Source of the DNA: a bacterium
GTDB lineage: Bacteria; Patescibacteriota; Minisyncoccia; Phycocordibacterales; VMGT01
DNA: 32,763 nucleotides
Reading direction: 5' to 3'
NCBI GenBank assembly: GCA_023264615.1
Contig: JAHFLU010000005.1
Coordinates: 1-32,763, forward strand
Positions 8,224-15,809 of this stretch are shown here, one piece after another (within the stretch, counting starts at the first letter, position 1; the number at the start of each line of letters is the position of its first letter). The notes below the pieces were generated by a model, which searched no databases, had not been told where the DNA came from, and saw only the letters and a program-made list of their open reading frames with translations. A program made the position numbers and the translations under genes.

Positions 8224-8700
8224 CCAAGTGGACGTGGGTTCACTTATTTGTTCTTTCTGATAGTAAAAAAAGGGTTTCCTACCGAGAATGCACGTTTATG
8301 TGCGTACTCAATGGTAGGAGAACATTGGGCAGAAGTTGTGTGAAAGGATTACTTTGTGTTTTAACAGAGCAATCTCTAAACGCCTTTCTGTTGTGCCTAA
8401 CGTTCTTCTACTATTCGAGCAGCAGCCGATCACTGCCCAGGGACTGAATATCTGTCGCTAACTCATTCTGTGTTGAGAAATCCACATAAGAATGATGCCA
8501 GAAATGGCAAAGACATTATTCGCCACCCGGAGAATGGTAGTTAAGACGCTAAGATCGATCGAAATCTTAGTAACACAACGATATTTTCCTCGTTCTGAGT
8601 TTATACCCTTTTTCTCAAAACAAAGAAGATAACGTTTGGGCGTTATGCTTTGTGTGCCTCTGCGATGTATGCAGGGACCTACAGAGCATAACGCCCTTTT
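8224..8700 (+). ncRNA. Candidate large structured non-coding RNA (about 480 nt), class unknown
   Basis: No protein-like frame covers this stretch, but nested inverted repeats fill it. These are ACCCA/TGGGT (8222-8226/8235-8239), a 9-bp stem 8275-8283/8313-8321 extended by GAG/CTC and GCAC/GTGC, and an 8-bp long-range pairing 8325-8332/8433-8440. Next come TCATTCT/AGAATGA (8463-8469/8489-8495), GCCA/TGGC closed by a GAAA tetraloop near 8500, and CTAAGAT/ATCTTAG (8549-8555/8564-8570). A long stem, 8579-8588 with about 8625-8634, encloses a further hairpin. A promoter stands at the front and a strong terminator at the end. I looked for conserved blocks of tmRNA, RNase P RNA, SRP RNA and 6S RNA and did not recognise any. 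The 5' end is inferred from the promoter. Pairings were found by eye, not by energy calculation, and some compete. Confidence 0.6.
8638..8700 (+). terminator. Terminator of the structured RNA
   Basis: GGGCGTTATGCT (8638-8649) pairs perfectly with 8685-8696, followed by TTTT. An inner CTCTGC/GCAGGG hairpin lies within the loop, so the final element is itself structured. Confidence 0.75.
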
Positions 8701-8774
8701 GTATATTGGTGTATTTATGGTATTGTCACGGTTGGTTGATTTGGAAAAAAGGTGACTCGTGAAAGGAGGTACTC

Positions 8775-9389
8775 ATGACCTCTGAAGAAACCCTCTCGCG
8801 TTGTTTTGACCGCAGGATATTGCTTTGTGATGAAACGGTTAGTGATCCTTGTGTCAGCCGTCTTCGTATTGGGTTTATTAACCTTAACCTTCTCGAGAGT
8901 GTACGGCCGATCCGTTTTTATATCGATACGCGTGGAGGCGATGTCGACGAGGTTCTGCGCCTAATTTCCACAATGGATACGATTGATGCGCCTATCATTG
9001 GTCTTGTCGACGGACGCTGCGACATGCTCGGCATGTCGCTTCTGCAGAGCTGTGACATTCGTTTTGCGACCCGCTTTGCAGAGTTTAAATTCGAAAAAAT
9101 TTCTTCAAGTACGTCCTTTCGCTATGCCGGTCAGGACCATGGTGAAAGACATACGCTCTACGGTAAACATCTTCAGCAAAGACAAGAAAAGTTAGACAGG
9201 GTTATTGTCGGAAAGAGGGAAGGTGCTGGCCTGCGGAGTTTGCGGCTCAAGGAATTTTATGAGCAGTATGCAGTTGTCTGCGGTGAAGATTTGGCAGGGA
9301 GCGGCTTTATTGATGAAATCGTGGATTCAAGTGGCTGCTGGGCAGGCGAAGATGTCATGCTCCCTGGAAAGATTGGTTTCGGGCGGTAA
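8775..9389 (+). CDS. ClpP-fold pseudoprotease
   Basis: The 204 residues follow the ClpP/crotonase fold from end to end: RRILL, then FYIDTRGGDV (48-57, matching the ClpP INSPGG strand), STMDTIDAPI, LVDGRCDMLG, and a C-terminal AGSGFIDEIVD. At the place of the catalytic Ser in ClpP's ASMG stands Met84, and the region that should hold the catalytic His (MIHQP) reads FEKIS. The protein therefore looks proteolytically dead. It may be a ClpR-like subunit, or a crotonase-like binding protein, since CDIRFAT also resembles that branch. A very strong SD, AAAGGAGGT at 8762-8770, precedes the ATG. It is the first gene after the structured RNA and ends at a perfect hairpin. Confidence 0.65.
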   Translation: MTSEETLSRCFDRRILLCDETVSDPCVSRLRIGFINLNLLESVRPIRFYIDTRGGDVDEVLRLISTMDTIDAPIIGLVDGRCDMLGMSLLQSCDIRFATRFAEFKFEKISSSTSFRYAGQDHGERHTLYGKHLQQRQEKLDRVIVGKREGAGLRSLRLKEFYEQYAVVCGEDLAGSGFIDEIVDSSGCWAGEDVMLPGKIGFGR

Positions 9390-9398
9390 GGATACGAG

Positions 9399-9431
9399 AA
9401 ACGCTGTGCATCATTGTGATGCACAGCGTTT
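9399..9431. terminator. Bidirectional perfect hairpin
   Basis: Arms 9399-9413 and 9417-9431 form 15 perfect base pairs with loop TTG, with A- and T-runs at the ends. It separates the convergent stops at 9389 and 9442. Its core GTGCATCATTGTGATGCAC recurs at 10902-10920. Confidence 0.85.
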
Positions 9432-9441
9432 GCAATTGAGA

Positions 9442-9948
9442 TTATTCTGTCCGTTTCACGCCGTACGTTATTTGGTGTTGTGTTACATTCACAACTTTCA
9501 GTACAAGCGCGGCATACGGCCGTAAATCAATATCCCCATAGTTTAAATGTGGTATTTTTTTGTATAGAGATATGGGCATGGTTTTCGGATCACTGTTTTT
9601 TACCATAAAGGCAAGAAAATCATTGTGCGCGCCGTCTCGCCAGCCGATCCAAACAGTTACCGTTTCATCTTGAAACAAAATCTCCCCAAATATCGTGGTA
9701 GTCACTTCAAAAGAGTGTTCTGTCTCCGTTTTGTATGCAGTGTAGTCTACCTCCATTTTTGTCGTGATGATTTGAAAGGTGAAGAATATGCACCCAAGTA
9801 AGCCAGCGAGAAAGCAGAACATACCCCACTGTACCCTTGGGAAGTACGTAATCATCCCTATAAATGAAAGGATTACAACGAACACAGAAACAATAAGCCC
9901 ACTCCAAGCAGGGGTGAGGTTTTGTAAAAACAACATGATACCTTCCAT
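9442..9948 (-). CDS. Membrane protein of unknown function
   Basis: The family is not recognised. Two membrane helices (about 15-36 and 42-62) are followed by a beta-rich domain of about 105 residues with many Thr and aromatic residues, probably outside the membrane. The ATG at 9948 is chosen because GAGGGGG lies 5 nt upstream; a TTG directly before it is less likely. The 168-aa gene is divergent from the TrmB-type regulator across 187 bp, so that regulator might control it. This is inference from position only. Confidence 0.6.
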   Translation of the reverse strand: MEGIMLFLQNLTPAWSGLIVSVFVVILSFIGMITYFPRVQWGMFCFLAGLLGCIFFTFQIITTKMEVDYTAYKTETEHSFEVTTTIFGEILFQDETVTVWIGWRDGAHNDFLAFMVKNSDPKTMPISLYKKIPHLNYGDIDLRPYAALVLKVVNVTQHQITYGVKRTE

Positions 9949-10084
9949 CAAAACCCCCTCTTCCTATGAGAATTTTCACAATTTTTCCTTACTTGTAAGG
10001 ATATACCACTATAAAAGTATTGAAGTCAATAAAATTAGACAGTTTTAATGTATTTTTGATGGTTATTTTTGATACAAAAAATAT

Positions 10085-10127
10085 ATTTTGTCAGAATTAT
10101 TGACAAAATGATATAAAACGCTATCAT
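10085..10127 (+). promoter_or_regulatory. Promoter with overlapping inverted-repeat operator
   Basis: The promoter is TTGACA (10100-10105), a 16-bp spacer and TATCAT (10122-10127). A perfect 9-bp inverted repeat, ATTTTGTCA (10085-10093) and TGACAAAAT (10101-10109) with 7 bp between, covers the -35 box. It is a natural binding site for a dimeric regulator, most simply the TrmB-type protein itself. The ATG at 10136 lies 8 nt after the -10 box, so the mRNA is probably leaderless. Confidence 0.65.
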
Positions 10128-10135
10128 ACTGGAAC

Positions 10136-10870
10136 ATGAATCCATTTTCAGAAACACTCCAAGGGCTTGGTTTGAATGAAAAAGAAGGCGCTCTCTATAT
10201 AGCTTTTCTCGAATTGGGAGAAGTGCGTATTGCAAAAGCAGGAGCCCGGGCAGGGTTGAAACGCCCGACGGCGTATCTTGTGGTCCAATCCCTTGAGAAA
10301 AAAGGTTTTGTCACGCATACGACGCGTGGTGCCAAGCATTATTTTTCTGCGGTGCATCCGCAAAAGCTTGTAACAGAAGCAGAATTACGAGTGCGGGAGA
10401 TTAAAGGGCTGGCGCCGCAACTTGAGGCGCTTTTATATGACGCAGGTGAAAAACCGCGATTTTCGTTTTACGAAGGACGTGAGTTACTCGACAAAGCGTA
10501 TGATGACTGGTTCATATCAAAAGGAGAAGGTCTTTTTATTGGTACGCTTGAAATATCAGCAGAAATATTTCCCCGGACGTTTCAAAAGTACCAACACATG
10601 ATTTTTTCAAAAGATTTTTGCGTGCGGGAACTTCTTGCTGATACTGAAGAGGGCAGGAAGCATGCGGAGCGTTCGCGAAGCGAATTTCACGATTTGCGTT
10701 TTATTCCCAAAGAACATACACCATTTGAAGTTGATATTGGTATTCATGGCAAGAGGGTTCTTATAACGTCCGTAAAAAAAGAATTTTTTACGGTACGTAT
10801 TGAAAGTCCCGAAATTAGCCACGCATTCCGCGTTATGTTCGAGATGATGTGGCAGTCTGCACTACGCTAA
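10136..10870 (+). CDS. TrmB-family transcriptional regulator
   Basis: Residues 5-75 form the winged helix-turn-helix typical of TrmB: LGLNEKEGALYIAFLELGE, a turn rich in Ala and Gly, RPTAYLVVQSLEKKGFV, and a wing with RGAKHYFSA. The remainder (about 85-244) resembles the ligand-binding part of short TrmB proteins found in Patescibacteria and archaea, where sugars or other small molecules are sensed. The ligand is unknown. The first Met is needed for the family N-terminus although no SD or leader is present. Control by its own inverted repeat at 10085-10109 is likely. Confidence 0.85.
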   Translation: MNPFSETLQGLGLNEKEGALYIAFLELGEVRIAKAGARAGLKRPTAYLVVQSLEKKGFVTHTTRGAKHYFSAVHPQKLVTEAELRVREIKGLAPQLEALLYDAGEKPRFSFYEGRELLDKAYDDWFISKGEGLFIGTLEISAEIFPRTFQKYQHMIFSKDFCVRELLADTEEGRKHAERSRSEFHDLRFIPKEHTPFEVDIGIHGKRVLITSVKKEFFTVRIESPEISHAFRVMFEMMWQSALR

Positions 10871-10897
10871 ATTTGTTAGATAGGCTTTATATAGGGG

Positions 10898-10926
10898 ACA
10901 CCGTGCATCATTGTGATGCACGGTGT
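10898..10926. terminator. Bidirectional perfect hairpin
   Basis: Arms 10898-10910 and 10914-10926 give 13 perfect base pairs with loop TTG, between the convergent stops at 10870 and 10930. It shares its 19-nt core with the terminator at 9399-9431. Confidence 0.8.
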
Positions 10927-10929
10927 ATG

Positions 10930-12003
10930 TTACCTTATAACGCTATATATTGGATCTGAAACACTAATCGCTGCAGAGGGCGGATAGGGAATATACAGTA
11001 ATGTGTCAACTGCTTGATTTTCAGAACGTTTGAGGAAATTTTCAAGTGCTCCTCGGAACATCTTGCGCTTTATATCGTAGCGCTCTTGCGGCGTAAGGCT
11101 ATAGAGAAGATCGTCCGCACTTCGCATACTTTGTTCGAATGTGGCTTCGGCGATAACTGCGCGTACAGTTTTTGTTACGAGCTCCTGCATGACAGTCTGT
11201 GCTGCGTTCTTGTCAATTTCATCACTTCTTCTGTCAAGTTTCGTAAAATGCATCTTTGCATATTCGGGTGAAAAGATGAATGTGATGGTAAAAGTGACAA
11301 GCGCATCTTTTTTTTCGAACTCGACATATTTGTTGATCGTTGTCGTGAACTGATCTTTGTAGAAGAAAGCATGCTGCCAGACGCTTGGCTTATGCTTTCC
11401 TATGTATGGCTCGTCTCGATATTGAACGACAACAGGAACGATCTGACTGGACGAGAAATTGCTTTCTGGTGTTACGAGGTTTGTTGCGTGCGTGCCGTAT
11501 ACAGCAATGTATTCTTTCGATGGATTGAAGACGAAGAGCGTGGTACAGAGGAGTATCCCGATACCGTGAAGAGGAAAAACATAACCGGCGATACGGCGGT
11601 TTTCCATACCGTATGCGATGCCGGCGACAATGCTTACGACAGCGGTAAAACCTATAAGCGCGAGAAAGTTTGCGCCAAGGTCATACAAGATACAAAAAAC
11701 AATACCCCAAAGAGTAGCGAGGCCAAAGAATATCCATCCGTAATTGAGACCTCTGACATAATTATGCGTGATGGCTTCTTTGCTGTGTTGCCAGTATCTT
11801 AATACGTGCATGAGTTTTCTCCCATTCAAAGTTGGATCTTCAAATATCGAGCGGGTAAAAAGCAATTCTGGGAAAGATCTAACCATATAATAGGCTTGAT
11901 GTACAGTTTTCCTGAAGTTGTGTTTTGCGAATAAAGTTATACACAGGAATTTTTTGACAACAAAAAAGACGGAAGTATCGTAGTAATCAGGAAGCTCGTT
12001 CAT
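10930..12003 (-). CDS. Membrane protein of unknown function
   Basis: This 357-residue protein belongs to no family I recognise. An N-terminal cytosolic part (about 1-90) is followed by several membrane helices between about 90 and 165. A large soluble domain (about 175-357) comes last, with a beta-rich start (VVVQYRDEPYI), a TFTITFIFSPEY strand pair and a helical, charged C-terminal half. The order loosely recalls proteins with an SPFH-like or TPM-like outer domain, but no motif proves it. The ATG at 12003 follows a perfect TATAAT on the minus strand at 12037-12032, leaving a short leader without an SD. Confidence 0.6.
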   Translation of the reverse strand: MNELPDYYDTSVFFVVKKFLCITLFAKHNFRKTVHQAYYMVRSFPELLFTRSIFEDPTLNGRKLMHVLRYWQHSKEAITHNYVRGLNYGWIFFGLATLWGIVFCILYDLGANFLALIGFTAVVSIVAGIAYGMENRRIAGYVFPLHGIGILLCTTLFVFNPSKEYIAVYGTHATNLVTPESNFSSSQIVPVVVQYRDEPYIGKHKPSVWQHAFFYKDQFTTTINKYVEFEKKDALVTFTITFIFSPEYAKMHFTKLDRRSDEIDKNAAQTVMQELVTKTVRAVIAEATFEQSMRSADDLLYSLTPQERYDIKRKMFRGALENFLKRSENQAVDTLLYIPYPPSAAISVSDPIYSVIR

Positions 12004-12031
12004 AACCGCATACTATTATCCAGAAGATGGG

Positions 12032-12037
12032 ATTATA
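12032..12037 (-). promoter_or_regulatory. -10 box for the unknown membrane protein
   Basis: A perfect TATAAT on the minus strand lies 28 bp before the ATG at 12003. No -35 match stands at the usual distance. Confidence 0.35.
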
Positions 12038-12058
12038 TGGCGCTTTGGTCCAGATCTC

Positions 12059-12197
12059 ATGCCAACCTGCCCGATATGTTTCGGGTGCTGGTGGAAACCG
12101 GAGTACTCCGAAATGAAGTCGGGGAATGATGATGTGTATGCGCTTATCGGACGTACTATCGCTTCTTTGTTGCCCCATGTGCTATGTGGGTTTTTTT
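12059..12197 (+). promoter_or_regulatory. Structured metK leader with terminator-like hairpin
   Basis: This part of the 302-bp gap before metK contains nested stems. CCAACC pairs with GGTGG around an inner CCCGA/TCGGG hairpin (about 12062-12096). A self-complementary CGGAGTACTCCG follows. Then comes a CCC-CAT/ATG-GGG hairpin (12173-12190) with a bulged T and a run of seven T (12191-12197). This is the layout of an attenuator or riboswitch ahead of an S-adenosylmethionine synthetase gene. No known SAM riboswitch class is recognised and no clear plus-strand promoter was found upstream. Confidence 0.4.
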
Positions 12198-12305
12198 ATT
12201 TGAAGCTTTTGTTTACCAGTACTTGTTCTAAGTATATGAAAAGTGCCTGAATGCAACGTTTGTGTAATGGCAGATCTTATTATTTTATTCGAACTTTTTC
12301 TTTTT

Positions 12306-13397
12306 ATGCTGTACAAAAGTGATACATATACAGTAGAAAGTGTTACATCGGGTCACCCGGATAAAGTATGTGACCAGATTTCGGATGCGATTCTCGATGC
12401 TTGTCTGGAACAGGATCCCTATAGCCGTGTTGCGGTGGAGACCTTTGGTAGTCATGGATTACTTGTTATTGGCGGAGAAGTTACGACAAAAGCGAACGTG
12501 GATTATGAGCGCATTGCCCGTGATCTGTATCGTTCAATTGGATATACAGATCGTCTCAAAGTAATCGTGCATGTGGCAGAGCAGTCGGGAGATATCGCAC
12601 AGGGGGTTGATACCGGAGGTGCTGGTGACCAGGGGATTATGTATGGATACGCAACGGATGAGACATCTGAATATTTGCCGAAAGGGGTTGTACTTGTGCA
12701 CAATCTGACGAAGGGACTTGAGTACTTGCGGAGAAAGGAGGGTGTGGCATGGCTGCGGCCCGATGGCAAAGCACAGGTGACCGTTGTGGATGGCGAGTTT
12801 AAAACGATCCTTGTGAGCTGTCAGCACGTTCAAAATGTGTCGCAGAAAGAAATTCGCGAGACACTTATTGAGCGTCTCATTACACCTCTTGTGGGTTCGA
12901 TTACTGGAATAGAAGTTTTGGTGAACCCTACAGGCTTGTTCGTGCAGGGAGGGTTTGCAGCGGATGCAGGACTCACGGGGCGTAAAATCATCGTTGATAC
13001 CTACGGAGGTTTAGTTCCGCATGGAGGAGGAGCGTTTTCGGGGAAAGATGCGACAAAAGTTGATCGCTCTGCGGCGTATATGTCGCGGTTTGTTGCGAAA
13101 CAATTTGTTGCCGAAGGTTTGGCAAAAGAGTGCCTTGTTTCCGTTGCGTATGCGATCGGCAGGGCAGAGCCGGTCATGGTAGAAGCGTTGAACGAGAAAG
13201 GAGAAAATATTTTTAAAAAGTCTTCACAAACATACGATTTTCGCCCGCGGGCGATTATTGAGCGTCTTGGTTTGCGGCGTCCAATCTTTCGTAAAACAGC
13301 TGCTTATGGGCACTTCGGCAAAAAAGGGTTGCCCTGGGAAGCAATCGAAGTTGCTCCAGCAAAAGAAAAAGAGAAAAGTTTCTCTTTTTCTTTCTAG
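12306..13397 (+). CDS. metK: S-adenosylmethionine synthetase
   Basis: The enzyme joins methionine and ATP to S-adenosylmethionine in the cytosol. The hallmark motifs are present in order: SGHPDKVCDQISDA (residues 15-28), GGAGDQGIMYGYA for the ATP site, and the GGGAFSGKDATKVDRSAAY loop that binds phosphate. The frame is open back to a GTG at 12243, but only the ATG at 12306 gives the family N-terminus. The product is 363 aa, somewhat shorter than the usual 380-400. There is no SD. The C-terminus ends in a Lys/Glu- and Ser/Phe-rich tail after the conserved AYGHFG segment. It stands alone between a structured leader and a 20-bp terminator. Confidence 0.95.
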   Translation: MLYKSDTYTVESVTSGHPDKVCDQISDAILDACLEQDPYSRVAVETFGSHGLLVIGGEVTTKANVDYERIARDLYRSIGYTDRLKVIVHVAEQSGDIAQGVDTGGAGDQGIMYGYATDETSEYLPKGVVLVHNLTKGLEYLRRKEGVAWLRPDGKAQVTVVDGEFKTILVSCQHVQNVSQKEIRETLIERLITPLVGSITGIEVLVNPTGLFVQGGFAADAGLTGRKIIVDTYGGLVPHGGGAFSGKDATKVDRSAAYMSRFVAKQFVAEGLAKECLVSVAYAIGRAEPVMVEALNEKGENIFKKSSQTYDFRPRAIIERLGLRRPIFRKTAAYGHFGKKGLPWEAIEVAPAKEKEKSFSFSF

Positions 13398-13398
13398 G

Positions 13399-13443
13399 AC
13401 TAAAACAAACCGTGGACGTTGTGCGTCCACGGTTTGTTTTAGT
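13399..13443. terminator. Bidirectional 20-bp hairpin
   Basis: Arms 13399-13418 and 13424-13443 are perfect inverted repeats with loop TTGTG. Each arm ends in an A- or T-rich tract. It serves metK and the convergent DUF4349 gene. Confidence 0.9.
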
Positions 13444-13445
13444 AT

Positions 13446-14501
13446 TTACGATTTCCAGAATTTTTTGGTCATACGCCAGCCATTTTTTGCAACATAGAGG
13501 AGAATGACGAGTATGACTGCGTAGTAAGCAAGTTGTATGAGGAGCGAGAGAATCCCAACCGTCATTTGCTGGATTGTACCATTGAGTTCCTCTGCAAAAG
13601 CGCGAAGCCGTATAACCCAGGAATCGGTAATATCTTCAAAATCGAGGACTTTTTGTTCATAGACTGAAATATTGAAAACGGTGTAGTTGAGGTGGTCGAG
13701 TTGGTCAGAATATGTACGTTCGATCTCTCTTATTTGATTTTGTACGTTAACACGTTCCGCAGTGAGTCGCTCGATGATTGCTATTTTGCTGTCAATAATT
13801 TTAGCGAGACTCTCCGCGTCTTTGTCTGCAGCTGCAATACGGCTGATTTCATCATATGCGCTCAATGCTTGTTCAAGGGTTGACTCTATAGAAGCGAGTT
13901 TTTTTGTTAGGATTTCAGTCTCGTTCATCAATCCCGTAATCGTGCGCTTGATTGTATGGGTGTTTGCGTTGAGTGTTTGAGGATCAAGATTCTTAATAAT
14001 GGAGAGAATTTCCCCTGCCTTATTATTCTGTACTTTGAATGTATAGCTGCACCCCGTTTCTGATTGATTCGAGGTTTCAAAGATGACATCCGTTCTCGTT
14101 TTCAATGCGAGAATTGATGCACATAGTTGTTCGCTGTTTCTGCGGACTTTGATGGATGCGTTGTACGAGGTGATCTCATATGCTTCAGCATCGCTGCCGG
14201 GTGTTATATCTCCATATATATACGGGGGAGGAAAGGGAATCGGAAATTGTTGCGATAGAAACATTGATTTTGCGTCACTTTCGAAATTCGGAGCAAAACT
14301 CGGTGCTGATTCTGCGACGCCGTAGGAAGTGTTGTAGCCGCGATAGGCATTGTACCCCATGTTGTTCATGCCCATAGTACCCAGGAACACCATTTTAAGG
14401 ATGCTAAGCGCAACAGCCGCAATAAGGAGCAGGAGACCGGAGAGCAACATTTTTTTTCTCGTTGGCATTTGTTCAAAGTGCAGGTTTTTTATGAATTGCA
14501 T
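13446..14501 (-). CDS. DUF4349-domain membrane protein
   Basis: An N-terminal helix (about 18-38) is followed by an extracytoplasmic DUF4349 region. This has a beta-strand start (SYNASIKVRRN), a GCSYTFKV strand, a long coiled-coil-like helical segment with many Glu, Ile and Ala (about 185-265), and a return strand (LNYTVFNISVYEQ). A C-terminal membrane helix (about 318-340) ends in a Lys-rich tail. The domain occurs in bacterial membrane proteins without a known activity. The frame extends to 14705, but that would overlap the divergent gene, so the ATG at 14501 is chosen (351 aa). A start at 14468 is possible. Confidence 0.75.
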   Translation of the reverse strand: MQFIKNLHFEQMPTRKKMLLSGLLLLIAAVALSILKMVFLGTMGMNNMGYNAYRGYNTSYGVAESAPSFAPNFESDAKSMFLSQQFPIPFPPPYIYGDITPGSDAEAYEITSYNASIKVRRNSEQLCASILALKTRTDVIFETSNQSETGCSYTFKVQNNKAGEILSIIKNLDPQTLNANTHTIKRTITGLMNETEILTKKLASIESTLEQALSAYDEISRIAAADKDAESLAKIIDSKIAIIERLTAERVNVQNQIREIERTYSDQLDHLNYTVFNISVYEQKVLDFEDITDSWVIRLRAFAEELNGTIQQMTVGILSLLIQLAYYAVILVILLYVAKNGWRMTKKFWKS

Positions 14502-14659
14502 AGATGTGGAGAAATAGTAAATAGTATATGCATATTGTAACAGGGAATTGTACACAATACGTGCGTATAACTGTGTAAAACGTGTCATGGACGTTGGGGT
14601 CGAAGTATGGTTATATGGTGCGAGACCAAAAACTCGCACATTGTTTCGGAGGTTCTTTT

Positions 14660-15361
14660 GTGGATCAAGCATTTTTAAGAAATGTGGGAAAAAATTTGGC
14701 AGCACTTGCTGATGAAGACAAGATTGCTACGCTCTATCGTGAGAGCACCATAGAGTATATCGGCTTGGTGAAGGATGTGGTTTCGCACCTTGAACTTACC
14801 TTGGGAGAGGCGATCGGCCAGTCGAAAATACAAAACACACAGCAGCTTGAGAAGTTGCCCTACCGTGCATGGCTGGGACGTCTTTATCAAGGTCTCAGCG
14901 ACATGACGAAGATTGCCTCTGGACTACAGACTGTTTTTGACACCCTGACCGCGGTCATGAATGAGGCTATCAAAGGCTGGAATATTGTTGCGGCTACAAA
15001 CCTCGCATGTTTCAGGACTGGTATGAATGTTTCTATTCCTGCTGGTGCACATGGTGTTCTGACAGGGGAAATAACTATCTATACCGGCGGTATCGATATT
15101 TTTGCGGGACGAAAACTGGCACTGAATACAGAAAAGCTCCGGCAACTTCTGCAAGATTGCTCCGAGTTTGCGATTACCCACGATCAGGCTTCCTCCTACT
15201 GGGATAGTACTTCGCAATTGACGGGTGACCACTTCATCGCGTCTCGACTTGCCTTTTATGTACACTGGCTTGACGATATTGATGTTCCTGAACTGGTGTC
15301 TCGTCGGCCGATCTATATGCCCGGGCTTGCAATTTTTGACAAGCAGGAAATAGAGTGTTAA
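14660..15361 (+). CDS. Unknown protein, GTG start with strong SD
   Basis: The family is not recognised. The 233-residue product has a helical N-terminal half with alternating Leu and charged residues (about 1-110). A beta-like segment near 125-150 (NVSIPAGAHGVLTGEITIY) and a helical end follow. It is probably cytosolic, since no signal or membrane helix is seen. The frame is open from 14582 with an ATG at 14615, but GGAGGT at 14648-14653 stands 6 nt before the GTG at 14660, which decides the start. It lies 28 bp before another strong-SD unknown gene, so the two probably form a unit ended by the hairpin at 15771-15805. Confidence 0.65.
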   Translation: MDQAFLRNVGKNLAALADEDKIATLYRESTIEYIGLVKDVVSHLELTLGEAIGQSKIQNTQQLEKLPYRAWLGRLYQGLSDMTKIASGLQTVFDTLTAVMNEAIKGWNIVAATNLACFRTGMNVSIPAGAHGVLTGEITIYTGGIDIFAGRKLALNTEKLRQLLQDCSEFAITHDQASSYWDSTSQLTGDHFIASRLAFYVHWLDDIDVPELVSRRPIYMPGLAIFDKQEIEC

Positions 15362-15389
15362 TATTTTTGCAGCGAAAAGGAGGCTGTAT

Positions 15390-15767
15390 ATGGCACACGA
15401 GACTGCTTTACGGGTAGCCAGATACATAGAGGCTGCTCAAGCAATTACAGAAGAACGTCGTCTGTACTACTTTGGCAATGCGTATGAACCGAAGCCAGAT
15501 CAACCATTTTGTGGGTGTGCACTCGGAATGCTTTTTTTGGGAAAGTTTCTTAATCGTCGAGGATTCACGAAAAACGCAGTCAAGGCGTTTCGAAAGAAGT
15601 GCCAACGTGGTAGAGTGAAAGTGCCTGTTGCTCATGTGATAGCGAGATATGCTCATATTCCAGAGAAACTTGCATATGCGATTGAGAAAATGCACCTTAG
15701 AGAGGAGCGCGGTTGTCAAGAGATTATCGAGGGCCTTCAAAGCGGTGCGCTTGACGAGCTCTGCTAA
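15390..15767 (+). CDS. Unknown small protein with CGCALG motif
   Basis: I do not recognise this 125-residue protein. An early Arg/Tyr-rich helix is followed by FCGCALGMLFLGKFL near residue 40, a Lys/Arg-rich stretch near 63-76 and a Glu-rich C-terminus ending in Cys. The two close Cys residues could bind metal or form a disulphide, but only two are in the cluster. AAAAGGAGG stands just upstream of the ATG. It follows the 14660 gene in the same direction, and a shared function is inferred from that only. Confidence 0.65.
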   Translation: MAHETALRVARYIEAAQAITEERRLYYFGNAYEPKPDQPFCGCALGMLFLGKFLNRRGFTKNAVKAFRKKCQRGRVKVPVAHVIARYAHIPEKLAYAIEKMHLREERGCQEIIEGLQSGALDELC

Positions 15768-15770
15768 AGA

Positions 15771-15805
15771 AACGTCTACCATTTCATCATGAAATGGTAG
15801 ACGTT
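15771..15805. terminator. Bidirectional 16-bp hairpin
   Basis: Arms 15771-15786 and 15790-15805 pair perfectly with loop TCA, between the convergent stops at 15767 and 15810. Confidence 0.85.
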
Positions 15806-15809
15806 CTAT

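Noticed and set aside
8157-8774. tmRNA, RNase P RNA, SRP RNA or 6S RNA
   Set aside because: None of their conserved blocks or a tag ORF or CCA end was found, so the region is reported as unclassified.
12059-12197. A known SAM riboswitch upstream of metK
   Set aside because: The core sequences of SAM-I to SAM-IV were not recognisable; only the position suggests it.
12243-12305. GTG start for metK at 12243
   Set aside because: It would add 21 hydrophobic residues before the conserved N-terminus; the ATG at 12306 fits the family.
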